Notes: generated by a model from the sequence alone, not told the origin. A DNA stretch of 64,000 bases from Zeus faber (GCA_960531495.1 CAUIJY010000124.1:124001-188000); one strand, 5' to 3'; shown: positions 9,815 to 21,359, numbered from the stretch's first letter. Made by a program: numbers and translations.

Positions 9815-10183
9815 TGTTGAAGAATGAAGGAGTGACTGCTGACGCTGACTTGATTAAAATAATAGTTTAATTACACAAATCAGCATCAAACCAGACTTAC
9901 CATGGATGTCCTGGGAGAGACCCGAGCTGGATGGAATCTCTGCCAAGTGACGCTCTGCATTCACTTTTAAAGCTGTACAGAGATAACATACCACATCTGG
10001 TTCCAACCCATAGGTGCCCCTTCAGCCTCAGTCCTGTCATAAATCTAAACATTTCCTCCTCTGGTTGAGCTGGAGGAATCAACAAAATTTCTCTCCCATA
10101 GGACCTCTGAATAGACCCATTATTGTCTTCGCTCTTCGTATGACATCGAGGCAATAAATCTACAGTAACATACGTTACTATTA
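9815..10183 (-). repeat. ERV LTR, minus strand
   Basis: The minus strand matches the LTR at 57812-58246 in several blocks: 'gaggaggaaatgtttagatt', 'gtctggtttgatgctgattt', 'taatcaagtcagcgtcagc' and the CTTCAACACA end. The env TM frame ends at 10199, and GCGGGAATA (10182-10190 on the minus strand) takes the place of the polypurine tract of the other copies. The inner boundary is approximate. Confidence 0.7.
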
Positions 10184-10198
10184 TTCCCGCACTATATC

Positions 10199-11260
10199 TC
10201 AGCTCTGGGAGCTCAGTGACCTATTCACCTCAAACCTTCCAGACACCTCAATACAAACCAAACAAGTCCATAGAAAAACAAGGACGGCGACTAAAGCGGT
10301 GGCACTAAGAGTGAGCCAGTGGCACCAATTCATGAGAAACCACCAGAACCCACTCTGAGTGTCGGTGACCTCTTCCTTTAGAGTGACTTCACAAAATTGG
10401 ATAAGCTTATGTAAAGCTTTGTCTATGACATGGCCGTTGGCGTCGTTGTTGGGGACAAAAGTACAACAAGCCGTTCCAACCAGGATGCAGACCCCACCTT
10501 GTGCTGCTGTGAGCTGGTCCAGCACTATACGGTTTTGTAGGGAAAATTGTCGGAGCACGCAAAGTTTTTGTGTCGTGGTCTTGGTTATGTGTAGAGATTA
10601 GTTAAAAAAGGCGGGAAATTGATAAAGTAAAGTTAGCATAGTATAGCATAGTTTTACCAACCCTGGTCGAAGGGAAGAGCGAGAGTAGGACCTTTTGGCC
10701 CACAATCCATAATTTGTGATCCTCTGGGACGTCGTAAGCCCGAACGGGGTCATGGGGGCCGAAGGTGGGTAGCGCGTGTTTAGTGCGAGTGGTGTGGACA
10801 TCAGCACTCATGTGGAAAACTGGGACGATAAAGGTGTGATTGGCTGTGGTGCAAATGCTATTCCAGCCAACTGGGAGATGGGTGTATGCATTATGGCCAC
10901 ATAACCAGAAAACACCGTTTAGTAGACGAGTGCCATTAAGGCTGGGAGCTGAGTCAGTGCTATGTGTCGTACTGCCGGGAACATGTATTTTATTAACTGT
11001 GATTGGGGCAGTTATATTCTCAGGACAGTAAAGTATGTGACGTAAAGTATGATCATGGACAATGTATATGGGGACAACAACAATTATAGCAATGGTGAGT
11101 AGGAAACAAACAGTACCGCGTAGGCAACAAAACCCTGTAAGGTGAAAAGAGTGCCATGGCCGCAGGTGTGGTTGATGTGGTTCCATTGCAGTTGCAGGGT
11201 GAGCAGCGTTCGGTGTGCGCTCACGTTGTCTTCTCAACGAGTAGCTCGAGGGGAGGAGGA
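10199..11260 (-). pseudogene. env: ERV envelope gene, broken
   Basis: Two minus frames belong together. 10602-11250 holds the surface part: a hydrophobic segment near 'LLTIAIIVVVPIYIV', several Asn-glycosylation sites and paired cysteines. 10199-10558 holds the transmembrane part: a conserved ectodomain heptad region, a CX6CC motif at residues 24-32 and a hydrophobic anchor at about residues 73-105. CX6CC is the mark of gamma-type (disulfide-linked) retroviral envelopes. A stop and frame change near 10560-10600, in the fusion-peptide region, separates the halves, so no complete envelope can be made. In a virus this protein mediates entry. Its overlap with the pol end at 11250 is normal for retroviruses. 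Confidence 0.75.
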
Positions 11261-11430
11261 ACTTTCTTACTGTGGGAGACGTGAACCCAGGAGGCACGGC
11301 CTTTGACCTTGAGGGCGTTGTTGGTGACAAGCAGGACTTGGAGCGGTCCCAGGAAGCGGGGATTTTGCCAAGATGACCGTCGTAGGTTCTATACGAGGAC
11401 CCAGTCCCCATGTTGGAACTGATGGAGGGG
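11245..11430 (-). pseudogene. pol: ERV integrase C-terminal end
   Basis: On the minus strand, in a different frame from env, a short stretch reads like the integrase C-terminal domain of gamma-type ERVs ('FLGPLQVLLVTNN', 'VKGRASWVHVSH'), running into the env leader. Upstream integrase sequence is missing. Confidence 0.6.
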
Positions 11431-11479
11431 TTTGTACTCAGGCGGATGTTGAGCTGCTTTTTCCTTTTCAAGGGATGTC

Positions 11480-12126
11480 GGGTAGCGGGCGAGACGGTTC
11501 TGGTGGTTTAGTTGGGGTCAGGGGGGTTCAGTCGGGTTCAGTCAGTTGTAAGTTTGTCATGGTTATATGTGGGTATTAGTTAATAATCAGCACTATTATC
11601 TTATTCTAAATGTGTGTAGTTTGGAGTGGGTGGAACTACTATGATTTAATTATGATGTCGCTGTGTCGTGACAGAGCAGTTGATCCTGGGTGGGGTTAGC
11701 CACACACACACATTCACACGTCATCAGCAAAGCACATGCAGTTGGAATCTCTTCCAGAAATTTCCCTCAGTACGCTCCAACCCTCTAGCAGCTCACTTCC
11801 CTTTATCTCTATCCAGTACTTTTAACAGTCCTTTTCTCTTCCATTTTTCCCTGTCCTTCTGTTTCCCTCACAATACAATAATTTTTCATCAGTCATCTTT
11901 ATCCAAACACTCAAACAACATAAGTTTCAGCAATAATGCTGCAACACAAAATACAATTCACACGAGGAGGAAACAGACATTGTACAACTACCAAAGTCTT
12001 ACCACGTCCCAGACAGTCAACACTAATACAGATTTCAAAATGGCTCTGTGAACCTTATTTCCGATGGGCCCTGTTGACTGGGTCAGATGATGGTCCGCGG
12101 TTCAGACCATAAACAAACCTGCATGC
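11480..12126. other. no gene recognised
   Basis: The 127-codon plus frame at 11668-12051 is Ser/Thr/Asn-rich with no recognisable motif; the stretch lies between ERV segments and may be decayed internal ERV sequence. Confidence 0.35.
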
Positions 12127-12225
12127 TCTCACATATTTACATTTACATTTACATTTAGTCATTTAGCAGACGCGTTTATCCAAAGCGACTTACAAGGGAG
12201 AATAACATTCAAGCTACATGCACAT
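12127..12225 (-). mobile_element. L2-like LINE 3' tail fragment
   Basis: (ACATTT)n followed by 'agtcatttagcagacgc' and 'ccaaagcgacttacaaggg'. The same block forms the 3' end of the coding L2-like element at 25189-27398, so this is a severely 5'-truncated copy in the same orientation. Confidence 0.75.
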
Positions 12226-12399
12226 ATAGTTTAAACACCACTGACTGTGGACCTGAGAGTTCTTGCTGGTTTGTGTAGAATTAGCAGTTATTTTATAAAC
12301 TGAGGTGCACGGCCATTTATTGCTTTATTTACAAGTAGCAGAATTATTTTAATCTATCCTGGTTTTAACAGGTAGCCAATGTAGAGATAAAGAACAGGT

Positions 12400-12835
12400 G
12401 TGATGTGTTCAAATTTGTATTTTCTGTCATGTCAGTGGGGGCGAGAAGTGTGGCTTGATTGAGTGGGGAACAGCATTGGATTTTTATGTTTGGCATGTCA
12501 AGCAGATGCACATGATAACGTAAAAGTCTTTGTGGTGTCATTTGTGTTGGTTTACCAGTTTGTAGGATCAGTTCTAATTTATAAGAGAAATATGCCACCG
12601 GGCGGAATCTTCCCCCATGATGCTGACAAAGCACCGATAGCATATATCCACCCTTTTGATCCACAAACCAAGTAAACGGGAGTCCATAGTCAGGGAAACT
12701 GAGTGTGGGTGCGACGGTATGGGAATGTTTCGGATCAGTGAAGGCCCCCGGAGCCTTCTGTACCGAAGGCAGGAGGATGGCAAGCTGCAGACTGCACTCT
12801 TTGACCATCTTGAATTGGGGCCCGCCGCTGTCGTT
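12400..12835 (-). pseudogene. pol: ERV pol: RT connection to RNase H fragment
   Basis: The minus frame shows 'QKAPGAFTDPKHSH', 'LPFTWFVDQKGGYM' and 'GRFRPVAYFS', then 'RYHVHLLDMPN', which is the RT/RNase H junction of gamma-like retroviruses. A segment between 'YFS' and 'RYHV' is shortened compared with what the family needs. It has the same orientation as env and LTR at 9.8-11.4 kb and is probably the same provirus after internal loss. The (CA)n tract begins just beyond it. Confidence 0.7.
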
Positions 12836-12840
12836 ACACC

Positions 12841-13085
<245 letters not shown>

Positions 13086-13380
13086 GTGTGTTTTATTATT
13101 TGGGGCATGAATGTCATCAAGTATGTGACACCATGGAGCAGATGAATTGTGTATACTGTAGACTCAGTGCTCGAAACTGGAAAAACTGTCATGGGTGCTG
13201 CATTTTACAATACACTGGAAACTATAATCGTTCAAAGAAGATGTTTTTGCACCACATAAATGTTCAAAGATCCACTGGAGGAACCAACATTTTCATTTGT
13301 GTTCGTACTGCATCAGCCAGGAACGATCATAATTTTTTAAACACCGTTATTCAGGGAAATTTCAACTGAACACAAGACGC

Positions 13381-13996
13381 TTGTGGGAGGGGCTGCGAAC
13401 AATAACAAACTACAAGAGCAGCTCCTCCCCAGCCACGAGTGTGGACGCCTCCCTGGCAAACCAACTGAACTCCTTTTATGCGCGGTTCGAGTCTGGCAGC
13501 AACACCGCTAGCTCGCCGGCTAATTGGAGTTACACCGCTGGGGACGAGCGCGCACTCTCAGTGTCCGTGCACGAGGTCAGGAGGGCTTCGATGCGGGTGA
13601 ACACCAGGAAAGCTGCAGGCCCAGATGGCATATCTGGGCGAGTAAGGAAAACCTGTGCTAACCAGCTAGCTCCGGTGTTCACCACAATATTCAAAATCTC
13701 CCTGGCTGAATCAGTGGTCCCGTCCTGCTTCAAGAGGTCCACCGTCGTTCCTGTGCCGAAGATCGTCTCTCCAGCCTGCCTGAATGACTACCGTCCGGTG
13801 GCCCTCACCTCGGTGGTCATGAAGTGTTTCAAGAGGCTGATTAAGGATTACATCTGCGCCTCCCTTCCCCGCACCTTGGACCTGTTGCAGTTTGCATACC
13901 GGCAAAACAGATCCACGGATGACGCGGTCTCCCAGGTACTGCACACCACGCTCACGCACCTGGATGGCCAGAAGGGGCCCTATGTGAGAATGCTGT
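13381..13996 (+). mobile_element. Rex1-like LINE, RT fragment
   Basis: One plus frame of about 205 codons covers the pre-RT region ('RLWEGLRTITNYKSSSS', '[11 protein letters not shown]') and the RT N-terminal motifs ('[13 protein letters not shown]', 'NDYRPVALTSVVMKC', 'LLQFAYRQNRSTDDAV'), stopping at 'YVRML' where a (TA)n tract begins. 'KAAGPDGI' is the standard start of CR1/L2-group RT. It supplies the segment deleted from the other two coding copies. 5' truncated; no catalytic FADD box. Confidence 0.8.
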
Positions 13997-14140
13997 ATAT
14001 ATTAATAGTATATATATATATATACATATATATATTCATCTTCATATTAGAAATATATATAATAATAATAATTTTATATTTATATATATATATATATATA
14101 GATATATATATATAAATATATATATAGATATATATATATC
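13986..14140. repeat. (TA)n-rich microsatellite
   Basis: Long (TA) runs with interspersed ATA/TTT directly abutting the broken LINE fragment. Confidence 0.9.
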
Positions 14141-14503
14141 ATTAATCCCTTCATCATCCACTATTATAAGTGTCTATCCAACCATGCTGGATTCAATTTA
14201 AATTGATTACATTTCGCTGGCAGAATCCATGTCCGAAAAGTGATTCTGAAAATTATGTCGTAACCCTGTTAATGCAGAGTTAGCCTGAATGGAAGATATT
14301 TGATATATCAGTCAATTTTGGTAATGTATTGATCACATGCATGTTGTCATGCAATTTTAGAATTTTTTACTCAGGCAAAATTTTAAAATAAATGCTTTGG
14401 TTAATTTCAACAGCAACCTTTATTAGTCTTCATTTTGGGAGACAAAAACATAGTTTCTGTTATTGTTTAGGGTAATATAGACTTCTTCTTCTCAGAAAAA
14501 AGT

Positions 14504-15083
14504 GTGAGAAATGATTGCCTGTGCAGAGTTTTAATTTGTGAATTAATCAAAACAATGTATTTAGCATTTTGGTAGGCATAATGCACATTGCACCATGAAA
14601 TGCAATACAATTGCCATTGAGGGTTTTACAGATACATTATCTTATATATGTGGTGTTTCACATTTGATACACACATTTTCACAACACAGTCTTAAAAATA
14701 ATAAGCTATGGGATGTTAATCAATTATAAGTTGCCCCAAACCAGAAGATATTTATCTTGAAATATAAGTCACAATATAATTGTTATTGTGGCGATAAAAT
14801 TTTAGCAAAGCCCTCCTTGCAAAACAAATCGTTAAATAAAGTCAAGAAATTTTGGTTTAAGGATTGAAAGCCCCTCTACTGTCTCTGCAGTGCACGGATG
14901 ATCCACCAGAGCGCAGAAGACATATCTGTTCTCGATTTTTTAAGATCATTGCATCACAAAAGGGGATATTATGGAAGTATAACAGTACTTACATTTTGAG
15001 GACAAAATATACACACCCCAAGGAACATGCAATTGATGCCTCTTCAGAATCATATTTGCCTGACACATGACGTGGTTCACTTC
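14504..15083. repeat. 580-bp block, direct duplicate of 41596-42183
   Basis: Colinear from 'gtgagaaatgattgcctgtg' to 'cacatgacgtgg' with roughly 95 percent identity by eye and a few small indels. Both copies run into tRNA-bearing repeat territory. No coding potential shared by both copies was seen. Confidence 0.85.
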
Positions 15084-15089
15084 CTTCGC

Positions 15090-15390
15090 TATGCTTACGA
15101 CATATTTGTTGAGTTTCCCCTCTCTATCAAAGAGCATTTTTGGGTGTTACCAAGAAGTAAATTATTTCTCGCTTCATTTGTGCAGTATTAAATTCTACCA
15201 GATCTATGAACTTCAAAGTCTGTGACTTTTAAATACAGCGTGTTAGTATGGTCACAATGTCCTACATTGTTAACGATCCTTATAGCTCTTTTTTGTTGTA
15301 TGCAGAATGAATGTAATGTGCTTTTGTACACGTTACCCCACACCTCCATGCAGTAATTCATATAAGGGAATACGAGTGAACAACACAAAG
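15090..15390 (-). pseudogene. LINE RT C-terminal fragment
   Basis: The minus frame at 15188-15388 contains 'LVFPYMNYCMEVWGN', 'QQKRAIRIVNNVG' and 'DHTNTL', then 'FDREGKLN' in a second frame nearer 15130. This pattern (LP..NYC.EVWGN...QKRAIR) is the post-RT region of many CR1/jockey-type LINEs. Frames are broken. Confidence 0.65.
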
Positions 15391-15413
15391 TGTATATTTC
15401 CTTTTATTTTAAA

Positions 15414-15485
15414 GAGAGTGGTTAAAGCGATGGTCTAGAAATCCAATGGGGTGTCCCCGAGTCATTTCAAATCCTTCCAACTACG
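15414..15485 (+). pseudogene. tRNA-Ser(AGA) pseudogene, array unit 1
   Basis: Retains GTGGTTAAAGCGATGG, an anticodon arm with TCTAGAAATCC and the ACTACG end of tRNA-Ser; the 5' acceptor strand is lost and the T loop is altered. Confidence 0.65.
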
Positions 15486-15626
15486 ATTTGTACTGTTGTC
15501 CTATCTCTGAACCTATTTTTATTCTATGTGCCAGTTTTTTCTCAAAATATGTCCAAAAGTCAAGTACCATTTTGCAGCTTCTTCCTCATTTGATATGAAT
15601 TTCCTTGCATTTTCAAACCACGATAT

Positions 15627-15705
15627 GTAGTCGTGGCCAAGTGGTTAAGGCGGTGGACAACTCCATTGGGGTTTCCCAGCGCAAATTAAAATCCTGCTGA
15701 CTACG
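15627..15705 (+). pseudogene. tRNA-Ser pseudogene, array unit 2
   Basis: Best-preserved unit at its ends: GTAGTCGTGGCC...GACTAC pairs as an acceptor. The anticodon loop has a deletion (GGACAACTCC), and the T arm reads AAATTAAAATCC. Confidence 0.7.
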
Positions 15706-15775
15706 ATGATCAGGGATGTCACTGCTTTCATGATGTTTGAATTTTTGCGCAAGTGTCTCCTGGAAATATCTCTGT

Positions 15776-16021
15776 GGATGGGATGGTTTAAGTAGCCACA
15801 CCTGATGCTCATTGGTTGGGCTAACGAGCATCCGGTTTAAAAACCCCGTCCACACACTCAGTCACAATAGGAGCCCTGTGTCATGACATGTTTCATCTGC
15901 TCTTGGCTAGTTCCGCCTAGCCTCAGCTCTACAATAAACTGGTGCTATCAACCAATCGTAATCTGTGCCATAGGTCCCTGAACACGTCACTTGGGTGGCG
16001 CGTGGTGGTGAAACTGTGACA
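15776..16021 (+). repeat. LTR of an unidentified LTR element
   Basis: It interrupts a tRNA-Ser unit spacer. It has a TATA-like 'ggtttaaaaacc', an AATAAA at about 15932-15937, and ends in GTGACA directly before a primer-binding site. The 5' boundary is inferred from where spacer homology stops. Internal sequence continues only to about 16150. Confidence 0.55.
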
Positions 16022-16022
16022 G

Positions 16023-16040
16023 TGGTGCCCAATGTGGGGC
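16023..16040 (+). other. primer-binding site, tRNA-Lys type
   Basis: TGGTGCCCAATGTGGGGC differs from the tRNA-Lys(1,2)-type primer site TGGCGCCCAACGTGGGGC at two positions, both C to T in CpG. It sits one base after the LTR end, the expected location. Confidence 0.65.
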
Positions 16041-16949
16041 TCCGGCACAGGGAAGGGACACGGAAGGGCTGCCCAAAGGTGCCCTGGAGCCACCACTGGT
16101 CTAACAGGCGGCCCCAGCACCAGCCCTCTTTCGACTGGCAGCAGCAGAACCTAGGGGGTTCAAATCCTGCAGATTACGATTCATGAGGTTGTTCTAACTC
16201 TAAATGTCTTGAAATTCTGTGTGCCAGATTCTGATGGAAACATCTCAAAGTTAAGTATGTTTTTGCAGCCGCTGCAATTATTTATGTTTGAATTCATTGC
16301 GCTGAGTGTCTCCTGAAAATATCTCCAGAAGACAAATACATTTTTTGAGCCTCTTCCTCATTTGATCGGAATTTCCTGGCGTTTTAAATGGACTATCCAT
16401 GTATTTAACATCCGAGTTGATAAGGCGATGGACTCTATACCCATTGGGGTGTCCCCCAACAGGTTCAACAACAGGGCCGACTACAATTCACAAATATATC
16501 CTTGCTTCCATGATGTCTTAATTTATTGCGCTGTTGTCTCCCAAAAAAAAACAACAACGCAATACTTTGTCTTGTTGCAGCTTCTTCCTGATTTGGTCAA
16601 AATGTCCTTGCATTTTAACCCCACAAACAATGTGATTGTTGTTGAGTGGTCATGGCAGGGCTAGATTTCCATCCAATTGTCCCCATGCGGAATCAGATCC
16701 TGTCCACCACCTTTGGCAAAAATGACCTTTTCTTGATGTTTGAATTTGTACAGTCGTTTCTCCTTAAAATATCTCCAGCTGTCAATTACATAGTAAAGCT
16801 TCTTCCTCATTTCATTGGAATATTCTTGCGCTTTAAAACCGCAAACTATGTTGCTGTGGCCAACTGCTTAAGACTAGAAATCTCTTGGGGTGCGTAGTTT
16901 CAAATATTGCGGACTACTATTTTCATTCTTGTCCAGTTGTCGGACGAAG

Positions 16950-17940
16950 CGGAGGCACCATCGAGATAACTTTTACTAGCCCTAACCCTAAACCTAACCT
17001 AACCCTAACCCTGATAATAAGGTTCGGATACAGTCCTGATACATCATTCAGACGCAATCCAGCTGTGAAAATAATTAGTAAAATCATCAGAGACAATCCA
17101 ACCACAGAAATACAGCCTCTCTTTCAAATCAGACTTAAAATCCAGATAGCTACGTTGACAAAAATGGGGTCAAAAACCTTCAAGTCAGAACTTCAATGCC
17201 CTATTCATCGGAAACTGATGGACACAAAATCTATTGTATCTCTACCCTTTACATGAATAACTGAGTGGGTAATATGGGAATGGACAGCTGCTGAAGACAT
17301 GCCCCGGCCCGTGCATTGCCTTTAGCATCCGATTTCAACTGTCCAGTCATCGGATGAAGCGGAGGACGTCATCGAGATAACTTTTACTAGCCCTCACCCT
17401 AACCCTAACCTAACCATAACCGTAACCCATTTCTTTTTGCGTATTTTCTGATCCACTTGTCAAAGCAGCACTCTTTTGTACATTATGTCTCTTTTGGTTG
17501 AAGTATTCACAAATTGAAAGTGAATGCAAGAAGGTGCCATGAACAAGAAAACATTTACTTTTGTGGATCTTGGCTGTCCTGGAAGTATTGGCAGTCGCTG
17601 AAAGAGCTGGAAATGAAGAAACACAAATTTGAACGGAGGCCAAGCACTGAGGGAATTTCAATTTCTCTTCTGTATTCGTCAAGCTAATTAGAATGAGTAT
17701 TGTAGAATGCCACAATCGACTTGTTTTGTTTTGGATGGATTGCACCTTATTTCAGCAGTTCGCCGTCAGGAAGGCGAACTGATTGACACAAAATCTCTTA
17801 TATCTTTACCCTTTACATTAATAACGGAGTGGGTAATATGGGAATGGAGAGCTGCTGACGACGTACCACGGCACGTGCATTGCCTTTAGCATCCGATTTC
17901 AACTGTCCAGTCGTCAGATGGAGCGGAGGACGCCATCTTG
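16950..17940 (+). repeat. tandem unit with embedded (CCCTAA)n, tRNA-Leu-unit family
   Basis: The marker 'gcggagga..catcgagataac' followed by 'ttttactagccctaacc' occurs at about 16955 and 17350, and a shortened form at 17908; the stretch 'acaaaatct..tatctctaccctttacat' to 'catccgatttcaactgtcc' occurs at 17225-17345 and 17790-17910. A diverged copy is at 42190-42500. The telomere-like runs (16978-17012, 17396-17425) belong to the unit and are degenerate. Confidence 0.7.
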
Positions 17941-18009
17941 TTATCTAATTAAACTTTTGTGTCATTGTCATAATTTCCGTTGGTGTGGTTTGCGTCAACT
18001 TTCGTTTTT

Positions 18010-18710
18010 GGCCATCAGACTCTGGCAAAGTTGAGATCGACATCTGAACCTACAATCTTGAGCATATCCTGAACAGGGGTTAGATCATTAAAATCCTCCT
18101 GATTGGGTTCGATCATAAATTCATAATTTGCATTTGTACTGTCATTGTTGGCCTCATTAGGAACTTGTGTGTACAGCATAGTTTTAGTCATGGAGTTCTC
18201 TATGAGTCTTTATTACAACCCTCAAATGCATGGAATACAACAACAACCACACATAGTTATAATTGCAATAATTACTGCTAATGATATAAGGATTGATTAT
18301 AACATGCCACTCCATTAACCAAACATGCTCTCTAGACATTTGGTGAATGGATTATCTATCCCTGCATTTTCCATCATCTCCTCAAACAATGCTGTCAGTC
18401 CAACCAACGCTTTAGTCACGCTGCCGTCAGGAGCGGTGTTGTTTGGGATGAAAGTACAACATACGTCGCCAAACATCTTACAAACACCACCATCTTTAGC
18501 CAGCAACATATCCAATGCCATTCGATTTTGCCACGTCATCAAACTAGTTTTATCCAATTGCTCTGCCAGGCCCCCTATCCCATCCCAAATTCCGCTAAGG
18601 CCGCTAAGCCCAAAGCAGCCCAAAGCCTGAAGCCCAAAGCCCAAAGTCCAAAGACCAAAGCCCAAAGCAGCCAAGAAGACTGCTCCAAAGAAGAAATAAA
18701 TTAATTCCAT
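18010..18710 (-). pseudogene. env: ERV envelope TM region, second copy, broken
   Basis: The minus frame 18315-18710 carries a hydrophobic N-terminal stretch, the conserved ectodomain heptad region and a CX6CC motif ('CKMFGDVCC'). The anchor helix and cytoplasmic tail continue in shifted frames toward 18010. It is only distantly similar to the 10.2 kb env (shared 'CCTF.PNN'), so it is a different lineage of the same envelope class. Env sequence resumes on the far side of the hAT at 20763, showing the transposon landed inside it. Not functional. Confidence 0.65.
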
Positions 18711-18720
18711 CCCGTTGGAC

Positions 18721-20754
18721 CAGGGGTGGGAAAACTACGGCCCTCGGGCCACATCCGGCCCGTTGGTCTTTTTTATGCGGCCCGCCAAAGATTGGTACTT
18801 AATTCATAATTATGACTGCATTCATTTCACCTTGACCTGTAATGCCTGGCGTTTCACCAGGAGCCGCATTAGGCGCGGTGACTTGATTTGAGCTACTCTC
18901 TGTTATTACTCTGCTACTACTCTGAACCCATCTGCAACAACGAGTGGGCCAAAGAAAAGAAAAGTCCACAGTGAGTGCCGAGTGTTTAATAAGGAATGGA
19001 CAACTAAATACTTTTTTACCTAGGTCTGGTCAAAGGCTGCATGTCTTAATTGCCAAGAAACGATTGCGGTTTTAAAGGAATACATCAGCCCTCACTTTTC
19101 TACCAAGCATGCTAATAATGCTAACAACCGATCAACGCATATCGGACGGCTACCGCTCAGAGGTTGGCAGCTGGCTTGCAGGCTCAACAAAAAACCTTTA
19201 TCCGACAAACTCCCATCCAAGAACCAAGGACGAAGGCAAGTTATTTGCTGGCATTCAAATTGGCAAAAGCCAGCAAGCCTTTCTCCGAAGGGGAGTTTCT
19301 CAAAGAGTGCATGGTAGAGACAGAAGGTATCTTGTGTCCTGGGAGCAAGAACTAGTTTGAAAAAATGTGCTTATCACGCAGGACAGTGACTCGCCCTGTT
19401 GAACTAATTGACGAAGACCTAGCTAGCAAGCTAAACAAAAAAGCGGAGTAATTTACATTATATTCTTTGGCACTGGACGAAAGTACAGACATAAAGGACA
19501 CCGCTCAGCTTTTAATTTTTATCAGAGGGATTAATAACAATTTCTAGAAAACTGAGGAGTTTTTGGCCATGGAATCCCTAAAAGGGAAAACACGGGGAGA
19601 GGACTTGTATGACAGTGTGTCGGCGGTCATTAAGAGGCACAAGCTACCTTGGAGTACGCTCGCCAACGTTACCACAGATGGATCGCCAAATATGATGGGA
19701 AAAAAAGTCGGACTGCTCAAAAGAATCCATAGAGGGTGAAAGAGGACAACCCTGAGCAGGAGGTCATTTTCCTACACTGCATAATTCACCAGGAAGCACT
19801 GTTTGAATCCGTATTGCAGCTTGACCACGTGGTGAAGCCAGTTGTAAAACTTGTTAACTTTATTCGAGCAAGGGCACTTACCCATCGTCAGTTATTTAAG
19901 TTTCTTGAAGAAACTGACGCTGATCACAGGGACTTGCTTTACCATTCTAATATCCGCTGGACATACTGTTGTGGACATACTGACACACATGAATGAGCTG
20001 AACGTGAGGCTACAAGGGAAAGACCAGTTTGTGCATGAAATGCATACAAATGTCAGAGCCTTCAAAACCAAGCTAGCTTTATTCTCAAAATCAAATGTCA
20101 AACAAGTCATTGGCTCATTTCCCCACACTGGCTACATTGAAAGAGGCCCCTCAACATGTTAAAAAATACAGGAAATCACTGGATGACCTGCATGAAGAAT
20201 TCTGACGTCGGTTCTCTGATTTTGGAAAAATTGACAAGTCACTTCAGCTGGTGTCATGTCCCTTCTCACAAGACCCTGAAACAGCGACACAGGAGTTGCA
20301 GTTGGAACTGATTGATCTCCAATGTGACACCGTCTTAAAGGAGAAGTTCAACTCTCTTAAACTGGATGAGTTTTATGCTTCATTAAGCGCAGCCAAATTT
20401 CCAAACATCCAGAAGATGGCACAGAGGATGCTGGTGTTGTTTGGCTCTACGTATGTGCGTGAACAGACTTTTAGTGTGATTAACACAAACAAAGCACCCC
20501 AAAGATCCCAGTTGAGTGATGAACACCTCAGATCTGTTCTGAGAATTGCCACAACAAAATTAACACCAGACTTGGATGCACTGGCAAAAATGGGTGAATA
20601 ACAACACCATTCCCATTAAAAGGTAAGTGTATTAACACTGTCATGATTTTTTTCTGTTTATGTTTGATATGTTTGCATCTTGTGCTGACCCGGCCCGCCT
20701 GTCAAATTTTCAAATTCAATGTGGCCCCTGAGCCAAAAAGTTTGCCCACCCCTG
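18721..20754 (+). mobile_element. hAT DNA transposon (Charlie/GTF2IRD2-like), 2034 bp
   Basis: Inverted termini CAGGGGTGGGAAAACT and (reverse of) AGTTTGCCCACCCCTG match at 15 of 16 bases. The flanks are CGTTGGAC (18713-18720) and CGTTGAAC (20755-20762), an 8-bp target duplication with one mismatch, the size made by hAT transposases. Internally it carries a decayed transposase of the type captured in GTF2IRD2-like genes. It splits an ERV env. Confidence 0.9.
18970..20601 (+). pseudogene. hAT transposase, multiply frameshifted
   Basis: Pieces occur in order across frames: 'EWTTKYFFT' (zinc-finger lead), 'LAFKLAKASKPFSEGEFLKE' (19164-19355), 'ALDESTDIKDTAQLL' with catalytic-type acidic residues (about 19470), 'TTDGSPNMMGKKVGLL' (about 19674), 'EVIFLHCIIHQEAL' (19736-19996), 'RAFKTKLALFS' (19851-20162) and the C-terminal dimerisation part (20251-20601) ending 'RIATTKLTPDLDALAKMGE'. 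A segment between 'YHSNIRW' and the 'DILTHMNEL' region is deleted. At least four frame breaks; not functional. Confidence 0.8.
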
Positions 20755-20762
20755 CGTTGAAC

Positions 20763-21025
20763 CCACAAAGGCTCTTTTCAGAGGCTCCCACACCCTCATA
20801 GAGAGCACTTCTTCAACAACTATCGATGGGAAAATTGGCATTTTAGAAACAATAATCATAATAAATCCATATTCAAAAGAAAATAACACTCATTGTTGGC
20901 TCAACAGTGACGTGGAGCCGGTACAGAGAATCATCTAAATAATTATAATATAATAATACTTGACAGTTATTATTCATAATAATCATATTCCACTGCTAAT
21001 ACATAACAATAATATCAATTATATT

Positions 21026-21030
<5 letters not shown>
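20763..21030. other. ERV env flank, then AT-rich sequence
   Basis: The first 60 bases continue the env interrupted by the hAT; beyond that no coding signal is seen. Confidence 0.4.

Positions 21031-21058
<28 letters not shown>
21031..21058. repeat. (TA)n microsatellite
   Basis: Uninterrupted alternating TA. Confidence 0.95.
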
Positions 21059-21064
<6 letters not shown>

Positions 21065-21359
21065 AAATAAACGTTTTTATACAAAATATATTTATAAACT
21101 GTAAAATAAAAATTAAATGTTCATTCATTTAATTATTCATTTCAGCTATTTAAGTTGATGTGATAGTATAATATTTCACTTCATATATATATTTTTAAAA
21201 TGACATTATATTATAATGCATATTGTTCTCTACTCCATGACACATATTTAACATGTAAATTTATCATCAGTGTTTATTGAAAATAACTCCATAAACTAAT
21301 AAAAAACGTCAACCATTCAAAATGTTTTGGCGAAACTTTCATGAATCATGGTCACGTGA

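Larger units (their letters stand above)
15414..16920 (+). repeat. decayed tandem array of tRNA-Ser units
   Basis: Six or so units, each a tRNA-Ser-like body followed by a spacer with 'tctcctgaaaatatctcc', 'cttcttcctcatttgat' and 'tccttgcattttaaaacc'. Unit starts near 15414, 15627, about 16100 (only a 3' part kept), 16407, 16634 and 16850, giving a period of about 210-230 bp where undisturbed. An LTR fragment sits inside the third unit. No unit folds properly. Confidence 0.7.

Noticed and set aside
10199..11260. Domesticated (syncytin-like) envelope gene
   Set aside because: The frame is broken in the fusion region and the copy is flanked by decayed pol and an LTR; nothing suggests preservation.
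16978..17012. True interstitial telomere or chromosome end
   Set aside because: Runs are short and degenerate, and recur at fixed positions of a repeat unit.
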